Shown here: positions 1 through 7,402 of the stretch, piece by piece
Position numbering within the stretch: position 1 is the first letter of the stretch
Layout of the letters: the number at the start of each line of letters is the position of its first letter
Assembly: GCA_035248725.1 (NCBI GenBank)
Contig: DATFHG010000047.1
Coordinates: forward strand, 1-46,375
Length of the DNA: 46,375 nucleotides
Origin: DASPMP01 sp035248725
GTDB taxonomy: Bacteria; Gemmatimonadota; Gemmatimonadetes; Gemmatimonadales; Gemmatimonadaceae
Direction of reading: 5' to 3'
Translations under genes and position numbers: made by a program
Notes under the pieces: generated by a model
Database searches by the model: none
The model's input: the letters and a program-made list of their open reading frames with translations, nothing else
Told to the model about the DNA's origin: nothing

Positions 1-221
1 ATGTCGAGCGTGCCCTGGAGCAGGTCGTCCCGGCTTTGTCTGGTCACCGCGCCCTCTTCTTTAGACGGTCGAAAGAAGTTGCGGCTGGCCGCGGCGATGT
101 CAAGCAGCGTGGTACGACCGGGAGCGGTGGAGCGGTGGAGCGGTGGAGCGGTGGCACATGGCGGGCAACCGTCGATGCCGGTAAATCTTGTGCGCCGCTT
201 CCGTCACCCACCCAACGCCTC
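1..221. other. Unassigned leading segment
   Basis: No gene could be supported here. Frames that are open (for example one running from base 1) give low-complexity, Ser/Arg-rich translations with no family resemblance. The stretch may hold the end of a gene outside the window, or the promoter region of the amidohydrolase that starts at 222. It contains the 8-bp tandem repeat listed separately. Confidence 0.5.
121..152. repeat. Four perfect tandem copies of GGAGCGGT
   Basis: Four head-to-tail copies of the 8-mer GGAGCGGT fill 121-152, and the next two bases (GG) begin a fifth partial copy. It lies about 70 bp before the amidohydrolase start. The unit is not a multiple of three and sits outside convincing coding sequence, so it looks like an intergenic microsatellite rather than a protein repeat. 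Confidence 0.85.
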
Positions 222-1811
222 ATGCGCATTCTCCCCGCTCTCCTCATCCTTCCATCGGTCCTTCTGTCGCAAGGACAACCTGCCGATGTTCGGCTGGACC
301 AGCTCAAGCGCGAGGCCGCGGCGGCGATCGACGCCAAAGCGAAGATGATCCAGCAGATGGTGGACGAGGTGTACTCGTTCGGCGAGCTGGGCATGCAGGA
401 GGTGGAGACGTCGAAGTACCTGTCGGGGATCCTCGAGCAGAACGGCTTCACCGTGCAGCGCGGCGTCGCGGGCATTCCCACAGCCTGGGTCGCCCGCTGG
501 GGCACGGGGAAGCCCGTCATCTCGCTCGGTTCCGACATCGACGGGATCCCGCAATCGAACCAGATGCCCGGTGTGGCGAGCCGGACCTGGGTCGTGACCG
601 GCGCGCCGGGCCACGGCGAAGGACACAACAGCGGAGTGCCGCTCAACATCGCGGCGGCGTTGACGGTCAAGGACATCATGACGCGCGAAAGGATCCCCGG
701 CACGATCGTGCTCTGGCCCGGCGTCGCCGAGGAGCAGTTGGCGAGCAAGGCATTCCTGGTGCGCGCCGGCGTGTTCAAGGACGTCGATGCCACGCTCTTC
801 GCGCATGTGAGCGACGAATTCGGCATCTCCTGGGGTGACGAGCCCGCGCTGTCGCTCATCTCCGCGCTGTTCACCTTCAAGGGACAGTCCGCGCACGCCG
901 CGGGCGCGCCGTGGCGGGGCAAGAGCGCGCTGGACGCCGTGATGATCATGGCCAACATGTGGGAGTTTCATCGCGAGCACATGGAGCCGGCGCAGCGGTC
1001 GCACTACGTCATTCCGAACGGCGGCGATCAGCCGAACGTCGTGCCGTCCACCGCGAGCATCTGGTTCTATTTCCGCGAGCGCGACTACGACCGCGTGACA
1101 CGCATGTACAACGACGCGAAGGAAATGGCCCGCTCCGCGGCGACCGCCACGGGCACGTCGGTAGACACGGTGCAGGTGATCGGCTCGGCGTGGCGGCCGC
1201 ACTTCAACCAGGCACTCGCCGAAGCGATGCACGCGAACGCGGAACGTGTTGGCATGCCGGCGTGGAGCGCGGACGACCAGACGATGGCGAAGGGGGTGCA
1301 GCGCATGCTCGGCGTTCCGGACAGCGGGCTGCACACCACCGTGCCGCCGCTGCGCTCTCCCGAGCAGGCGGAGGCGATCACCAACGCGTATGGCAGCGAC
1401 GACATCGGCGACGTGAGCTGGAACGTGCCGACCATCACACTCTACTATCCCGCGAACATTCCCGGCACGCCCGGCCACAATTGGGCCGACGGCATCGCCA
1501 TGGCGACGCCGATCGCGCACAAGGGCGTGGTGGCCGGCGCGAAGGTGCAGGCCATGACGCTTCTCGATCTCATGCTGCAGCCGAAGATCGTCGCCGACGC
1601 CTGGGAGTATTTCCGCACCGTGCAAACGAAGACGGTGCAATACAAGCCGCTGATTGCGCCCACCGATCAACCGGCCACGTGGTTGAACGCCGAGAAGATG
1701 GCGCGGTATCGCGAGCAGATGCGGAAATACTACTACGACCCGAAAAAGTACCCGACGTATCTCGAGCAGCTCGGTGTCAAATATCCCACGGTGCCGAACG
1801 CCGTGCCCTGA
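222..1811 (+). CDS. Secreted M20-family amidohydrolase (AbgB-like)
   Basis: A 529-aa zinc hydrolase of the M20 peptidase/amidohydrolase family, closest in layout to aminobenzoyl-glutamate utilisation protein B. These enzymes cleave N-acyl or gamma-glutamyl amide bonds. The ATG at 222 gives a hydrophobic signal peptide (MRILPALLILPSVLLS) and is preferred over upstream in-frame starts, whose extra residues are low complexity. Visible family segments are SDIDGIP (metal-site strand), GHGEGHNSG (AbgB-type His cluster), AEEQ (general base region), a dimerisation insert starting at GQSAHAAG, and a C-terminal PGTPGHNW metal-ligand segment. Export implies periplasmic or extracellular action. It is followed 12 bp later by a convergent DUF1080 gene. 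No clear Shine-Dalgarno sequence is visible. The exact substrate cannot be told. Confidence 0.88.
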   Translation: MRILPALLILPSVLLSQGQPADVRLDQLKREAAAAIDAKAKMIQQMVDEVYSFGELGMQEVETSKYLSGILEQNGFTVQRGVAGIPTAWVARWGTGKPVISLGSDIDGIPQSNQMPGVASRTWVVTGAPGHGEGHNSGVPLNIAAALTVKDIMTRERIPGTIVLWPGVAEEQLASKAFLVRAGVFKDVDATLFAHVSDEFGISWGDEPALSLISALFTFKGQSAHAAGAPWRGKSALDAVMIMANMWEFHREHMEPAQRSHYVIPNGGDQPNVVPSTASIWFYFRERDYDRVTRMYNDAKEMARSAATATGTSVDTVQVIGSAWRPHFNQALAEAMHANAERVGMPAWSADDQTMAKGVQRMLGVPDSGLHTTVPPLRSPEQAEAITNAYGSDDIGDVSWNVPTITLYYPANIPGTPGHNWADGIAMATPIAHKGVVAGAKVQAMTLLDLMLQPKIVADAWEYFRTVQTKTVQYKPLIAPTDQPATWLNAEKMARYREQMRKYYYDPKKYPTYLEQLGVKYPTVPNAVP

Positions 1812-1823
1812 CGCCTCGCGGGA

Positions 1824-2777
1824 CTACCGCGCCGGCGTGATGACGATGTTGCGGTATTCGACCGGACCGTGGTCTCCCTGCAGCATGATCGGTCCGGGCT
1901 CGCCCTCGTTGGAGTCCAGCGCACCGCCGGTGATTCCTGGGATCGTCTGATCCGAGATCACGCGCATGCCGTTGGCAACGACCGTGACGCGGCGGCCGAT
2001 CAACGTGATGTCGTAGCTGTTCCACTGGCCGGCAGGACGCGCGGCCATCGCGTTCGGCTCGATGAAGCCGTAGACGCCGGCGAAGCGATCGTCCAGGGGC
2101 TCGAGCCCGTAGTCGTCCTGCACTTGCACTTCGTGCCGTCCGCGCAGATACACGCCGCTGTTGCTCTCCTTCGGGTAGCGGAACTCCACGTGCAGCTTGA
2201 AATCGCGGAACGTGCGGTCGGTGATGAGGTTCTCGCCCGAGTGCGGGCTCCGCAGCACTCCGTTGACCACCTCCCACTGGTTCGTGCCGCCGCGCTGCGT
2301 GTGCCAGCCAGCCGTGCCTCTGCGGATGAGTGCGACGGGCGCGCCCCACACCGGCGCGCGCGTCGGACGCAGGACCGGCGCGCGCACGGCGGTGAAGTCG
2401 GCCATGCGCTTGTCGGGGAATATCATGCGCCCCACGAGACGGTTGTCGCCATCGAGCCGCGCATCCACGATCAGATTACCGTCGCCGTTCTCCCATTGCT
2501 TCGGAATGGAGAAGTGCAGCGAATCGCCGCTCAACGTCACGCGTTCGATGGGCCGTGCGCTGCCGACGACACCGACGAAGCGGCCGGCGTACGAGTCGCC
2601 GCCGGAGTGCGATCCCGGAATCTCCACCTCGAGCCACGAGGGCAGCTTGCCCTGCGGTGTATCGATGGTGATGTCCCATCGTCCCATCAGCTTCTCGTTC
2701 ACGGCAGCCGTTTGCGGCGCGTGCGCGGGATGCGCGGAAAGACCAAAGGCAAGCAGGAGAGCCGAGTAGCGCAGCAT
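1824..2777 (-). CDS. Secreted DUF1080 (3-keto-disaccharide hydrolase) domain protein
   Basis: A 317-aa exported protein. Residues 1-20 are a signal peptide (MLRYSALLLAFGLSAHPAHA). An N-terminal beta-rich region is followed from about residue 130 by a DUF1080 concanavalin-like domain, with the typical segments FRDFKLHVEFRYP, NSGVYLRGRHEVQVQDDYG and GQWNSYDITLIGRRVTV. Some DUF1080 members hydrolyse 3-keto-glycosides. The start at 2777 is chosen because a GGAG lies six bases upstream; the ATG at 2780 is adjacent and equally readable. It is divergent from a Tat-exported sugar isomerase-like protein at 2839, a pairing that fits 3-keto-sugar catabolism in the periplasm, although that functional link is inference. 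Confidence 0.85.
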   Translation of the reverse strand: MLRYSALLLAFGLSAHPAHAPQTAAVNEKLMGRWDITIDTPQGKLPSWLEVEIPGSHSGGDSYAGRFVGVVGSARPIERVTLSGDSLHFSIPKQWENGDGNLIVDARLDGDNRLVGRMIFPDKRMADFTAVRAPVLRPTRAPVWGAPVALIRRGTAGWHTQRGGTNQWEVVNGVLRSPHSGENLITDRTFRDFKLHVEFRYPKESNSGVYLRGRHEVQVQDDYGLEPLDDRFAGVYGFIEPNAMAARPAGQWNSYDITLIGRRVTVVANGMRVISDQTIPGITGGALDSNEGEPGPIMLQGDHGPVEYRNIVITPAR

Positions 2778-2838
2778 CATTTGCTCCGGTAGAATTGCCG
2801 TTGACACCCGTCCAAGTATATCCCACGGAGCGAGGCAG

Positions 2839-3678
2839 ATGAAACGTCGCGAGTTCGTTCAGACACTGGGGGGCGTGGCCGCGGGCGCGGCGCTCGGTCA
2901 GCGCGTCGGGTTCCCGATGCGGAAGCTGGACCGGGTAGGACTCGAGTTGTACGCCGTGCGCCACGCCATGCAGAAGGATCCCGAGCGCACTCTCGCGGCC
3001 GTGGCGGCCATGGGCTACAAGGACGTGGAGCTGCTCTGGTCGTTCGGCAACTTCGGCCGCACGACGGCGCAGGTGAAACAGGCGCTGGCCAACACGGGCC
3101 TGCGCGCGCCATCGGCGCACATCGATCCCATCTCGCTCTTCATCGGCTGGGAGCGCAGCCTGGACACCGCGAAGGCGATCGGACACGACTACCTCATCGT
3201 GCCGAGCTTCACGGGAGCGACCTCGCAGACCCTGGACGACTGGCGCGAATGGGCCGACCGGTTCAACGCGGCTGGCGCCGTGGCCCGTCGTCACGACATC
3301 TGGCTCGGCTTCCACAACGAAGCGGATCACATGCCGCTCATCGACGGACAAGTGCCGTACGACGTCTTCGTGCAGCGCCTGGACCCGAGCGTCACGCGGT
3401 TGCAGCTCGACGTCGGCAACATGCTCATCGGCGGCGGCGATCCGATGGCGTATCTCGAGAAGTACAAGGACCGCTACTGGAGCTTCCATCTGAAGGACGT
3501 GCTGCCCGATCGGAAAGGCGACACGTACCTCGGCGCCGGCATCTTCGACTTCAAGCGCTTCCTCGCCGCGGTGCCGAACCTCGATCAGAAACCCGCGTAC
3601 GTGGAGCACGAGAGTCCGGCGGACGAGCTGGACGCCGCAAGACGCAACATCGGTTATCTCAAGAATCTCGACTTCTGA
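2839..3678 (+). CDS. Tat-exported sugar phosphate isomerase/epimerase-like TIM-barrel protein
   Basis: A 279-aa protein of the xylose isomerase-like TIM barrel (AP endonuclease 2) superfamily. The N-terminus MKRREFVQTLGGVAAGAALG is a twin-arginine signal, so it is probably exported folded with its metal. Barrel segments include GLELYAVRH, MGYKDVELLW, LGFHNEADHMP, LQLDVGNMLIGGGDP, YWSFHLKDVLPD and AYVEHES, which carry the His, Asp and Glu metal ligands expected on strand ends. GGAG and GAGG sequences 7-15 bases before the ATG are the likely ribosome binding site. It shares a 61-bp divergent promoter region with the DUF1080 gene. Such pairs are common in 3-keto-sugar pathways; the actual substrate is unknown. 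The stop is six bases from the convergent glycosyltransferase. Confidence 0.86.
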   Translation: MKRREFVQTLGGVAAGAALGQRVGFPMRKLDRVGLELYAVRHAMQKDPERTLAAVAAMGYKDVELLWSFGNFGRTTAQVKQALANTGLRAPSAHIDPISLFIGWERSLDTAKAIGHDYLIVPSFTGATSQTLDDWREWADRFNAAGAVARRHDIWLGFHNEADHMPLIDGQVPYDVFVQRLDPSVTRLQLDVGNMLIGGGDPMAYLEKYKDRYWSFHLKDVLPDRKGDTYLGAGIFDFKRFLAAVPNLDQKPAYVEHESPADELDAARRNIGYLKNLDF

Positions 3679-3684
3679 TCGCGT

Positions 3685-5007
3685 CTAGCTCTTTCGACTC
3701 TTCTTTGGGGTGAGCTGTCGCTTCGCCTGCGCCGCGACTGACGCGACGAGCTGCTCGCGGACGTTGGGCCAGATGTACTGTTTCGCGGTCTGGCGCGCCT
3801 GGCGGCGCAGGCGCGCCAGACGCTTCGGGGACGACGACAGCTGCTCCCAGCGCTCGACGATCTCCATGGGCTCGAGCGTCTCGAGCACGATCGCGTTGCG
3901 TCCGGTGATCGCATAATCCTCACCGGTGCCGCCGGTGTACGCGATGCCGGCGGCCGCCATCGCCTCAAGGCCGACGAGACCGAACGGCTCGCTCACCGAG
4001 TTGGCGAGGACGCCGTCGCAGACGCGATACAGCGTGCGCGCCAGCTTCGGTGTGACGCCGAAGCCGAGGCTGATGACGTCGTAGCGGTCGCGAATGAGAT
4101 CGCCGAGTGTCCCGCGGAACTCCCACTCGCTGTTCACCTGGATGGCGCGGAGGTCGTGGCCCTCAGCCTCCGTGACGAGCGCGCCTCCCTTGCCGCTCGG
4201 GCCGCCTGCGCGCCCGATGAGGATCATGCGCCGCTCGCGGTCGTGCGAATGCCGCACCGCTTCGATCGCCTGCGTCCACCCTTTCTCGCGCTCCCAGCGC
4301 GCCATCTTGAAGAAGAGGCCGGGACGCATCTCGCGCGCGACGCTTCCGAGCGCCTCCACGACGAACCGGAAATCCTCCCGTCGCACCGGCTCGACGAGTT
4401 CCTCCGAGATGCCGTTCGGGATCACCACGGCGTCCACGCCGCTGGCGCGGATGATCTGGCGCATGTACTTGCTCACCGCGGTCACGGTCACGGCGGCCGC
4501 CAGCCGCCGCCAGTCGATCTTGTCGAAGCCGTACGGGTTGTTCGCGTTCCAGAACATCACGACCTTCTCGCGCACGCCACGCTTCTTCAGGTCGTCGGCC
4601 ATTAGGCGTGCCGTGCGCACTGTCTGCCACTCCTCCAGCAGCACGACCGGCGTGCGGCCGGCCCCCAGGGCCGGAAGCAGGAGCTGATCGCGCACGAAGG
4701 ATGGCAGCGACTTCTCCATGTCGCTGCGCTTGAGTTCCTCGCCCTCATACACGCCGGCCGGACAGTTCTTGCTGATCCACTGTCCCCACCGGTGTAACAC
4801 CAGCCGCCCGTCCAGCTGCTTCTCCTCGCCGGGCAGCGCCGGGTCGCCGATGAAGAAGAGATGTGTCTCGTACCCGGCTTCGGCGAGCGATTTCGCCAGT
4901 CCGGCCATGCGGACGCCAAGGCCGCCCGCCTGCGAATACAGGTCCGGTCCCTCGAAGGAGATGAGGACGAAAACCGAGTCCGCCGGAGTGATCGCGGGCG
5001 TTTGCAT
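3685..5007 (-). CDS. Glycosyltransferase family 4 (GT-B fold)
   Basis: A 440-aa GT-B glycosyltransferase, transferring sugar from a nucleotide-sugar with retention. The N-terminal domain shows the glycine-rich acceptor loop GGLGVRMAGLAKSLAEAGY. The C-terminal Rossmann domain begins at FKMARWEREKG and contains the donor motif EPFGLVGLE (the E-x7-E signature of GT4). The ATG at 5007 (MQTPAIT) is used because the longer frame begins with TTG and adds residues with no family likeness; no strong ribosome site is seen for either. There is no signal peptide or membrane segment, so it is cytoplasmic. No polysaccharide cluster is nearby, so the acceptor is unknown; trehalose or starch-like glucan synthesis and glycolipid assembly are all possible. 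Confidence 0.85.
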   Translation of the reverse strand: MQTPAITPADSVFVLISFEGPDLYSQAGGLGVRMAGLAKSLAEAGYETHLFFIGDPALPGEEKQLDGRLVLHRWGQWISKNCPAGVYEGEELKRSDMEKSLPSFVRDQLLLPALGAGRTPVVLLEEWQTVRTARLMADDLKKRGVREKVVMFWNANNPYGFDKIDWRRLAAAVTVTAVSKYMRQIIRASGVDAVVIPNGISEELVEPVRREDFRFVVEALGSVAREMRPGLFFKMARWEREKGWTQAIEAVRHSHDRERRMILIGRAGGPSGKGGALVTEAEGHDLRAIQVNSEWEFRGTLGDLIRDRYDVISLGFGVTPKLARTLYRVCDGVLANSVSEPFGLVGLEAMAAAGIAYTGGTGEDYAITGRNAIVLETLEPMEIVERWEQLSSSPKRLARLRRQARQTAKQYIWPNVREQLVASVAAQAKRQLTPKKSRKS

Positions 5008-5107
5008 GCGCAGTAAAGATGGGGTGTCAGCCCACCAGCGGGAGGGCCGCAACCTGCACTACCGCGCTACTGCATGAGTGCGGTGCAGACGTTATCCTAA
5101 CACGCCG

Positions 5108-5560
5108 ATGGGGAGACTCGATGCGATCTGGCTCAAGCGCGCCCACCGCGGTCCCATGGACGCGGTGACCGAAGCGAACGCGGTCGCCGGCCAGGGACTC
5201 GCGGGCAACGTCGATCGCAGCCGGCGCCGGCAGATCACATTGATCGAGCGCGAGGTGTGGGACCGTGTCACACGCGCGCTCGGAAAGGACGTTTCGCCCT
5301 CGGCGCGTCGCGCGAATCTGATGGTCAGCGGTATTTCCCTGGCGAACACGCGCGGGCGGACGCTGCGCATTGGTGGCATCCGACTCGCCATCGGCGGTGA
5401 GACGACGCCGTGCGAGCGCATGGACGAAGCGTCGCAGGGTCTGCGCGCGCTGCTGCGGCCCAACTGGGGCGGCGGCGCGTTCGCGCAGGTGCTGGACGAC
5501 GGGATCATCACCATCGGTGACACCGTGTCGTGGGACGACGCCGCGGATCGGACCGGCTGA
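5108..5560 (+). CDS. MOSC domain protein
   Basis: A 150-aa single MOSC domain, the sulphur-carrier fold found at the C-terminus of molybdenum cofactor sulphurase and in YiiM/YuaD-like proteins. The conserved cysteine that would carry the persulphide is C102 in GETTPCERMDEASQGLRALL. The N-terminal segment AVAGQGLAGNVDRSRRRQITL is typical of stand-alone MOSC proteins. The ATG at 5108 is chosen over an upstream TTG/ATG region because the homologous part begins there. Its stop codon overlaps the start of the next gene by one base (TGATG), so translation is coupled to the MGMT gene. A TATCCT hexamer ends nine bases before the ATG. Confidence 0.87.
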   Translation: MGRLDAIWLKRAHRGPMDAVTEANAVAGQGLAGNVDRSRRRQITLIEREVWDRVTRALGKDVSPSARRANLMVSGISLANTRGRTLRIGGIRLAIGGETTPCERMDEASQGLRALLRPNWGGGAFAQVLDDGIITIGDTVSWDDAADRTG

Positions 5561-6126
5561 TGCTCTGTTCCGGAAGGCTGACGACGCCGATCGGCGCGAT
5601 GTTCGCCGTGGCAGACGACCGGGGTCTCGTGCTCTGCGAATTTCACGACCGCCCGTTCCTGCCGACGCAACTCAAGCGCGTCGAGCGCATCTGTGGCGGG
5701 AAACCCGTCGCCGCCGAGCATCCATACCTGGATCAGACGCAGCGGGAGTTGGATGAATACTTCCTCGGTCAGCGTGAGACGTTCACCATACCGCTGCTGC
5801 TCGACGGCACGCCGTTTCAGGGGAGCGTATGGCAGCAGCTCCTGAACATCCCGTTCGGGAAGACGCTCTCGTACGACGATGTCGCCACGCGAATCGGTCG
5901 TCCCGGCGGCGCGCGAGCGGTGGGGCGGGCAAATGGCGATAACCGCATCGCCATCATCGTCCCGTGTCACCGTGTGATCAACTCCGATGGCAGCCTGGCG
6001 GGTTACGGCGGCGGGAAGCGACGCAAGCGATGGCTGCTCGCGCACGAGCGTCGCGGTGTCCAGCTCAGCCTGATCCCGGAATTCGACCAGGAGTCCGTCA
6101 ACCCAGGCATCGACGACAATTTCTGA
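5560..6126 (+). CDS. Methylated-DNA--protein-cysteine methyltransferase
   Basis: A 188-aa O6-alkylguanine DNA alkyltransferase, a suicide DNA repair protein that moves the alkyl group from guanine O6 to its own cysteine. The active-site PCHR is at residues 135-138 (acceptor C136) within IIVPCHRVINSDGSLAGYGGG. The N-terminal ribonuclease-like domain (LCEFHDRPF onward) and the helix-turn-helix with the recognition helix around GGARAVGRANGDN are both present, and the length is normal for the family. The ATG overlaps the MOSC stop by one base, which fixes the start. Cytoplasmic. A short inverted repeat (GAAGC-CGGAT-GCTTC, 6125-6139) overlaps the stop codon, but no U-tract follows. Confidence 0.95.
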   Translation: MLCSGRLTTPIGAMFAVADDRGLVLCEFHDRPFLPTQLKRVERICGGKPVAAEHPYLDQTQRELDEYFLGQRETFTIPLLLDGTPFQGSVWQQLLNIPFGKTLSYDDVATRIGRPGGARAVGRANGDNRIAIIVPCHRVINSDGSLAGYGGGKRRKRWLLAHERRGVQLSLIPEFDQESVNPGIDDNF

Positions 6127-6260
6127 AGCCGGATGCTTCGGAAGCTGCCGGATGCCTCGGATAAACGGCGGAAACGTTCATTCAGAGAGTTGTTCACAAC
6201 GAGCAGGCCAACCTCGACGCAGGTCACGGTGTCCAATTTGTGAATCCCCGGGGAGGTCGT

Positions 6261-7121
6261 GTGCCCAAGTTTCGTCCGATAGCGCTCGTCGTGGTCGTTC
6301 TGATGGCCACTGCCGCCGCCGCTCACGCGCAGTATGACATGGACCTGGATGGCGCGGAGACGTGCCGCCACATCTGGCGCGAGTTCGGCCGGTCGATGAA
6401 TGGTCACCCGCGGGCCGTGTATTGCGAGGTGCGTGATGTCGGCACGTTCAAGCCAGCGTCGACCATTGAAGTCGATGGCACGGACAAGAACGGGGTCACG
6501 GTCCGCGGCGACACCCGCGCCGATGCCAAGGTGCGCCTGGTAGTGCAGGCGCAGGGACGCACGGTGGATGACGCACGGGCGTTGGCGCAGAAAGTGACGA
6601 TCGACCTGGGCGGCAAACCGCTGCGGGTGTCGGGGATCGACCGCCGCGATCAGGGCGACAACGAGCTGCACTTCGTCGCCGCGACGATCGTCATCGATGC
6701 TCCCGAGAAGGCCGACTTATGGCTGCGCGTGAACTACGCGCCGCTCGAGGTGGAGGGCGTGACCGGCAGGATGGACCTCCTCGCCGCGTACGGTCCGCTC
6801 ACGCTGCGGGACGCGGGTGGTGACGTGCGCGCCCGCGTCGAGCACGGCCCGCTCACGGTGGAGCTGAGCCAATCGAAGTGGGACGGCGCGGGGCTGGACG
6901 CTGAGGCGGAATATGGCCCGATGACCCTGCGCGTACCGCGCGACTTCTCCGCCCAGCTCGAGATCGGCGCGCGCCACGGACCACTCGACGTCGACTTCCC
7001 GCTCACGCTCAGCCGTCTCGGCGGATCAACGATCCAGACGAAGCTGGGCTCGGGCGGGCCGAAGGTGAGGGCCGTGGCGGACTACGGGCCGATGTCCCTG
7101 CAGATGAGCAGGGAGAACTAG
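6261..7121 (+). CDS. Exported repeat protein of unknown function (DUF4097-like pattern)
   Basis: A 286-aa exported protein I cannot assign to a named function. GTG at 6261 is the likely start because GGGAGG lies four bases upstream, giving the signal peptide PKFRPIALVVVVLMATAAAAHA. The mature part is beta-rich. Its second half carries six copies of a short strand motif, [YH]-[GA]-P-[LM]-x-[VL], encoded near 6735, 6790, 6843, 6910, 6973 and 7083 (for example YGPLTLRD, HGPLTVEL, YGPMTLRV). Spacing of about 18-37 residues suggests a stacked beta-strand or solenoid structure, as in the putative adhesins of DUF4097. Two Cys residues in the N-terminal half (ETCRHIW and YCEV) could form a disulphide. 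The stop codon interlocks with that of the convergent zinc-finger gene. Confidence 0.75.
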   Translation: MPKFRPIALVVVVLMATAAAAHAQYDMDLDGAETCRHIWREFGRSMNGHPRAVYCEVRDVGTFKPASTIEVDGTDKNGVTVRGDTRADAKVRLVVQAQGRTVDDARALAQKVTIDLGGKPLRVSGIDRRDQGDNELHFVAATIVIDAPEKADLWLRVNYAPLEVEGVTGRMDLLAAYGPLTLRDAGGDVRARVEHGPLTVELSQSKWDGAGLDAEAEYGPMTLRVPRDFSAQLEIGARHGPLDVDFPLTLSRLGGSTIQTKLGSGGPKVRAVADYGPMSLQMSREN

Positions 7122-7291
7122 TTCTCCAGCGGTCCCGAGCCTTCGACGTGCGCGCCGGGCTGTCTCGGCTGCTCCATCCCCTGCGCGTTCTTCAGATGCG
7201 CCTGCTCGTTGTGGCGCGAGAGATCCTTCGAGTTGTCGAAGTGCGCTCCGCACACGATGCAGTCGTATTCATGAGTATGGTTGTCGTCCAT
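7118..7291 (-). CDS. C2H2 zinc-finger microprotein, 57 aa
   Basis: A short gene supported by three independent signs. A strong ribosome site (AGGAGGAG) lies 4-11 bases before the ATG at 7291. The product contains a classical zinc finger, C11-x2-C14-x12-H27-x4-H32 (segment YDCIVCGAHFDNSKDLSRHN), with F18 and L24 at the usual hydrophobic positions. The frame ends in TAG exactly at the 3' end of the convergent gene, the two stop codons overlapping in the shared CTAG. The tail after the finger is polar and probably unstructured (MEQPRQPGAHVEG). Acidic and His residues precede the finger. Bacterial single-finger proteins of this kind are poorly studied; nucleic-acid or protein binding is plausible but unproven. 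Confidence 0.82.
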   Translation of the reverse strand: MDDNHTHEYDCIVCGAHFDNSKDLSRHNEQAHLKNAQGMEQPRQPGAHVEGSGPLEN

Positions 7292-7357
7292 GCGTCTCCT
7301 CCTGAGGTGCTGACGTACGGCGCAGGAGACGTGCCGGTCGCGGCCATGGACGCGCAG

Positions 7358-7402
7358 TATCTTGGGTACATGCAGTCGGAGCGGGGGCTGAACAACTCAT
7401 GA
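7358..7402 (+). promoter_or_regulatory. Possible leaderless 10-codon leader ORF before the DUF763 gene
   Basis: A TATCTT hexamer (7358-7363) is followed after six bases by ATG at 7370. The 10-codon frame MQSERGLNNS ends in TGA at 7400-7402, overlapping the DUF763 ATG at 7399 as ATGA. The DUF763 gene has no ribosome site of its own at normal distance, so translation could be delivered by coupling from this mini-ORF. No convincing -35 is present. Speculative. Confidence 0.35.

Noticed and set aside
1..348. Open frame of 115 codons from base 1
   Set aside because: Low-complexity Ser/Arg-rich sequence with no start signal; it overlaps the amidohydrolase start in another frame.
2795..2822. TTGCCG-N16-TATATC as a promoter for the Tat-exported isomerase gene
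   Set aside because: Each hexamer matches only 4 of 6 positions; a nearby TTGACA at 2801 has no partner at normal spacing, so the promoter was not assigned.
6125..6139. Hairpin GAAGC-CGGAT-GCTTC as a terminator for the MGMT gene
   Set aside because: The stem is only five base pairs and no T-run follows.
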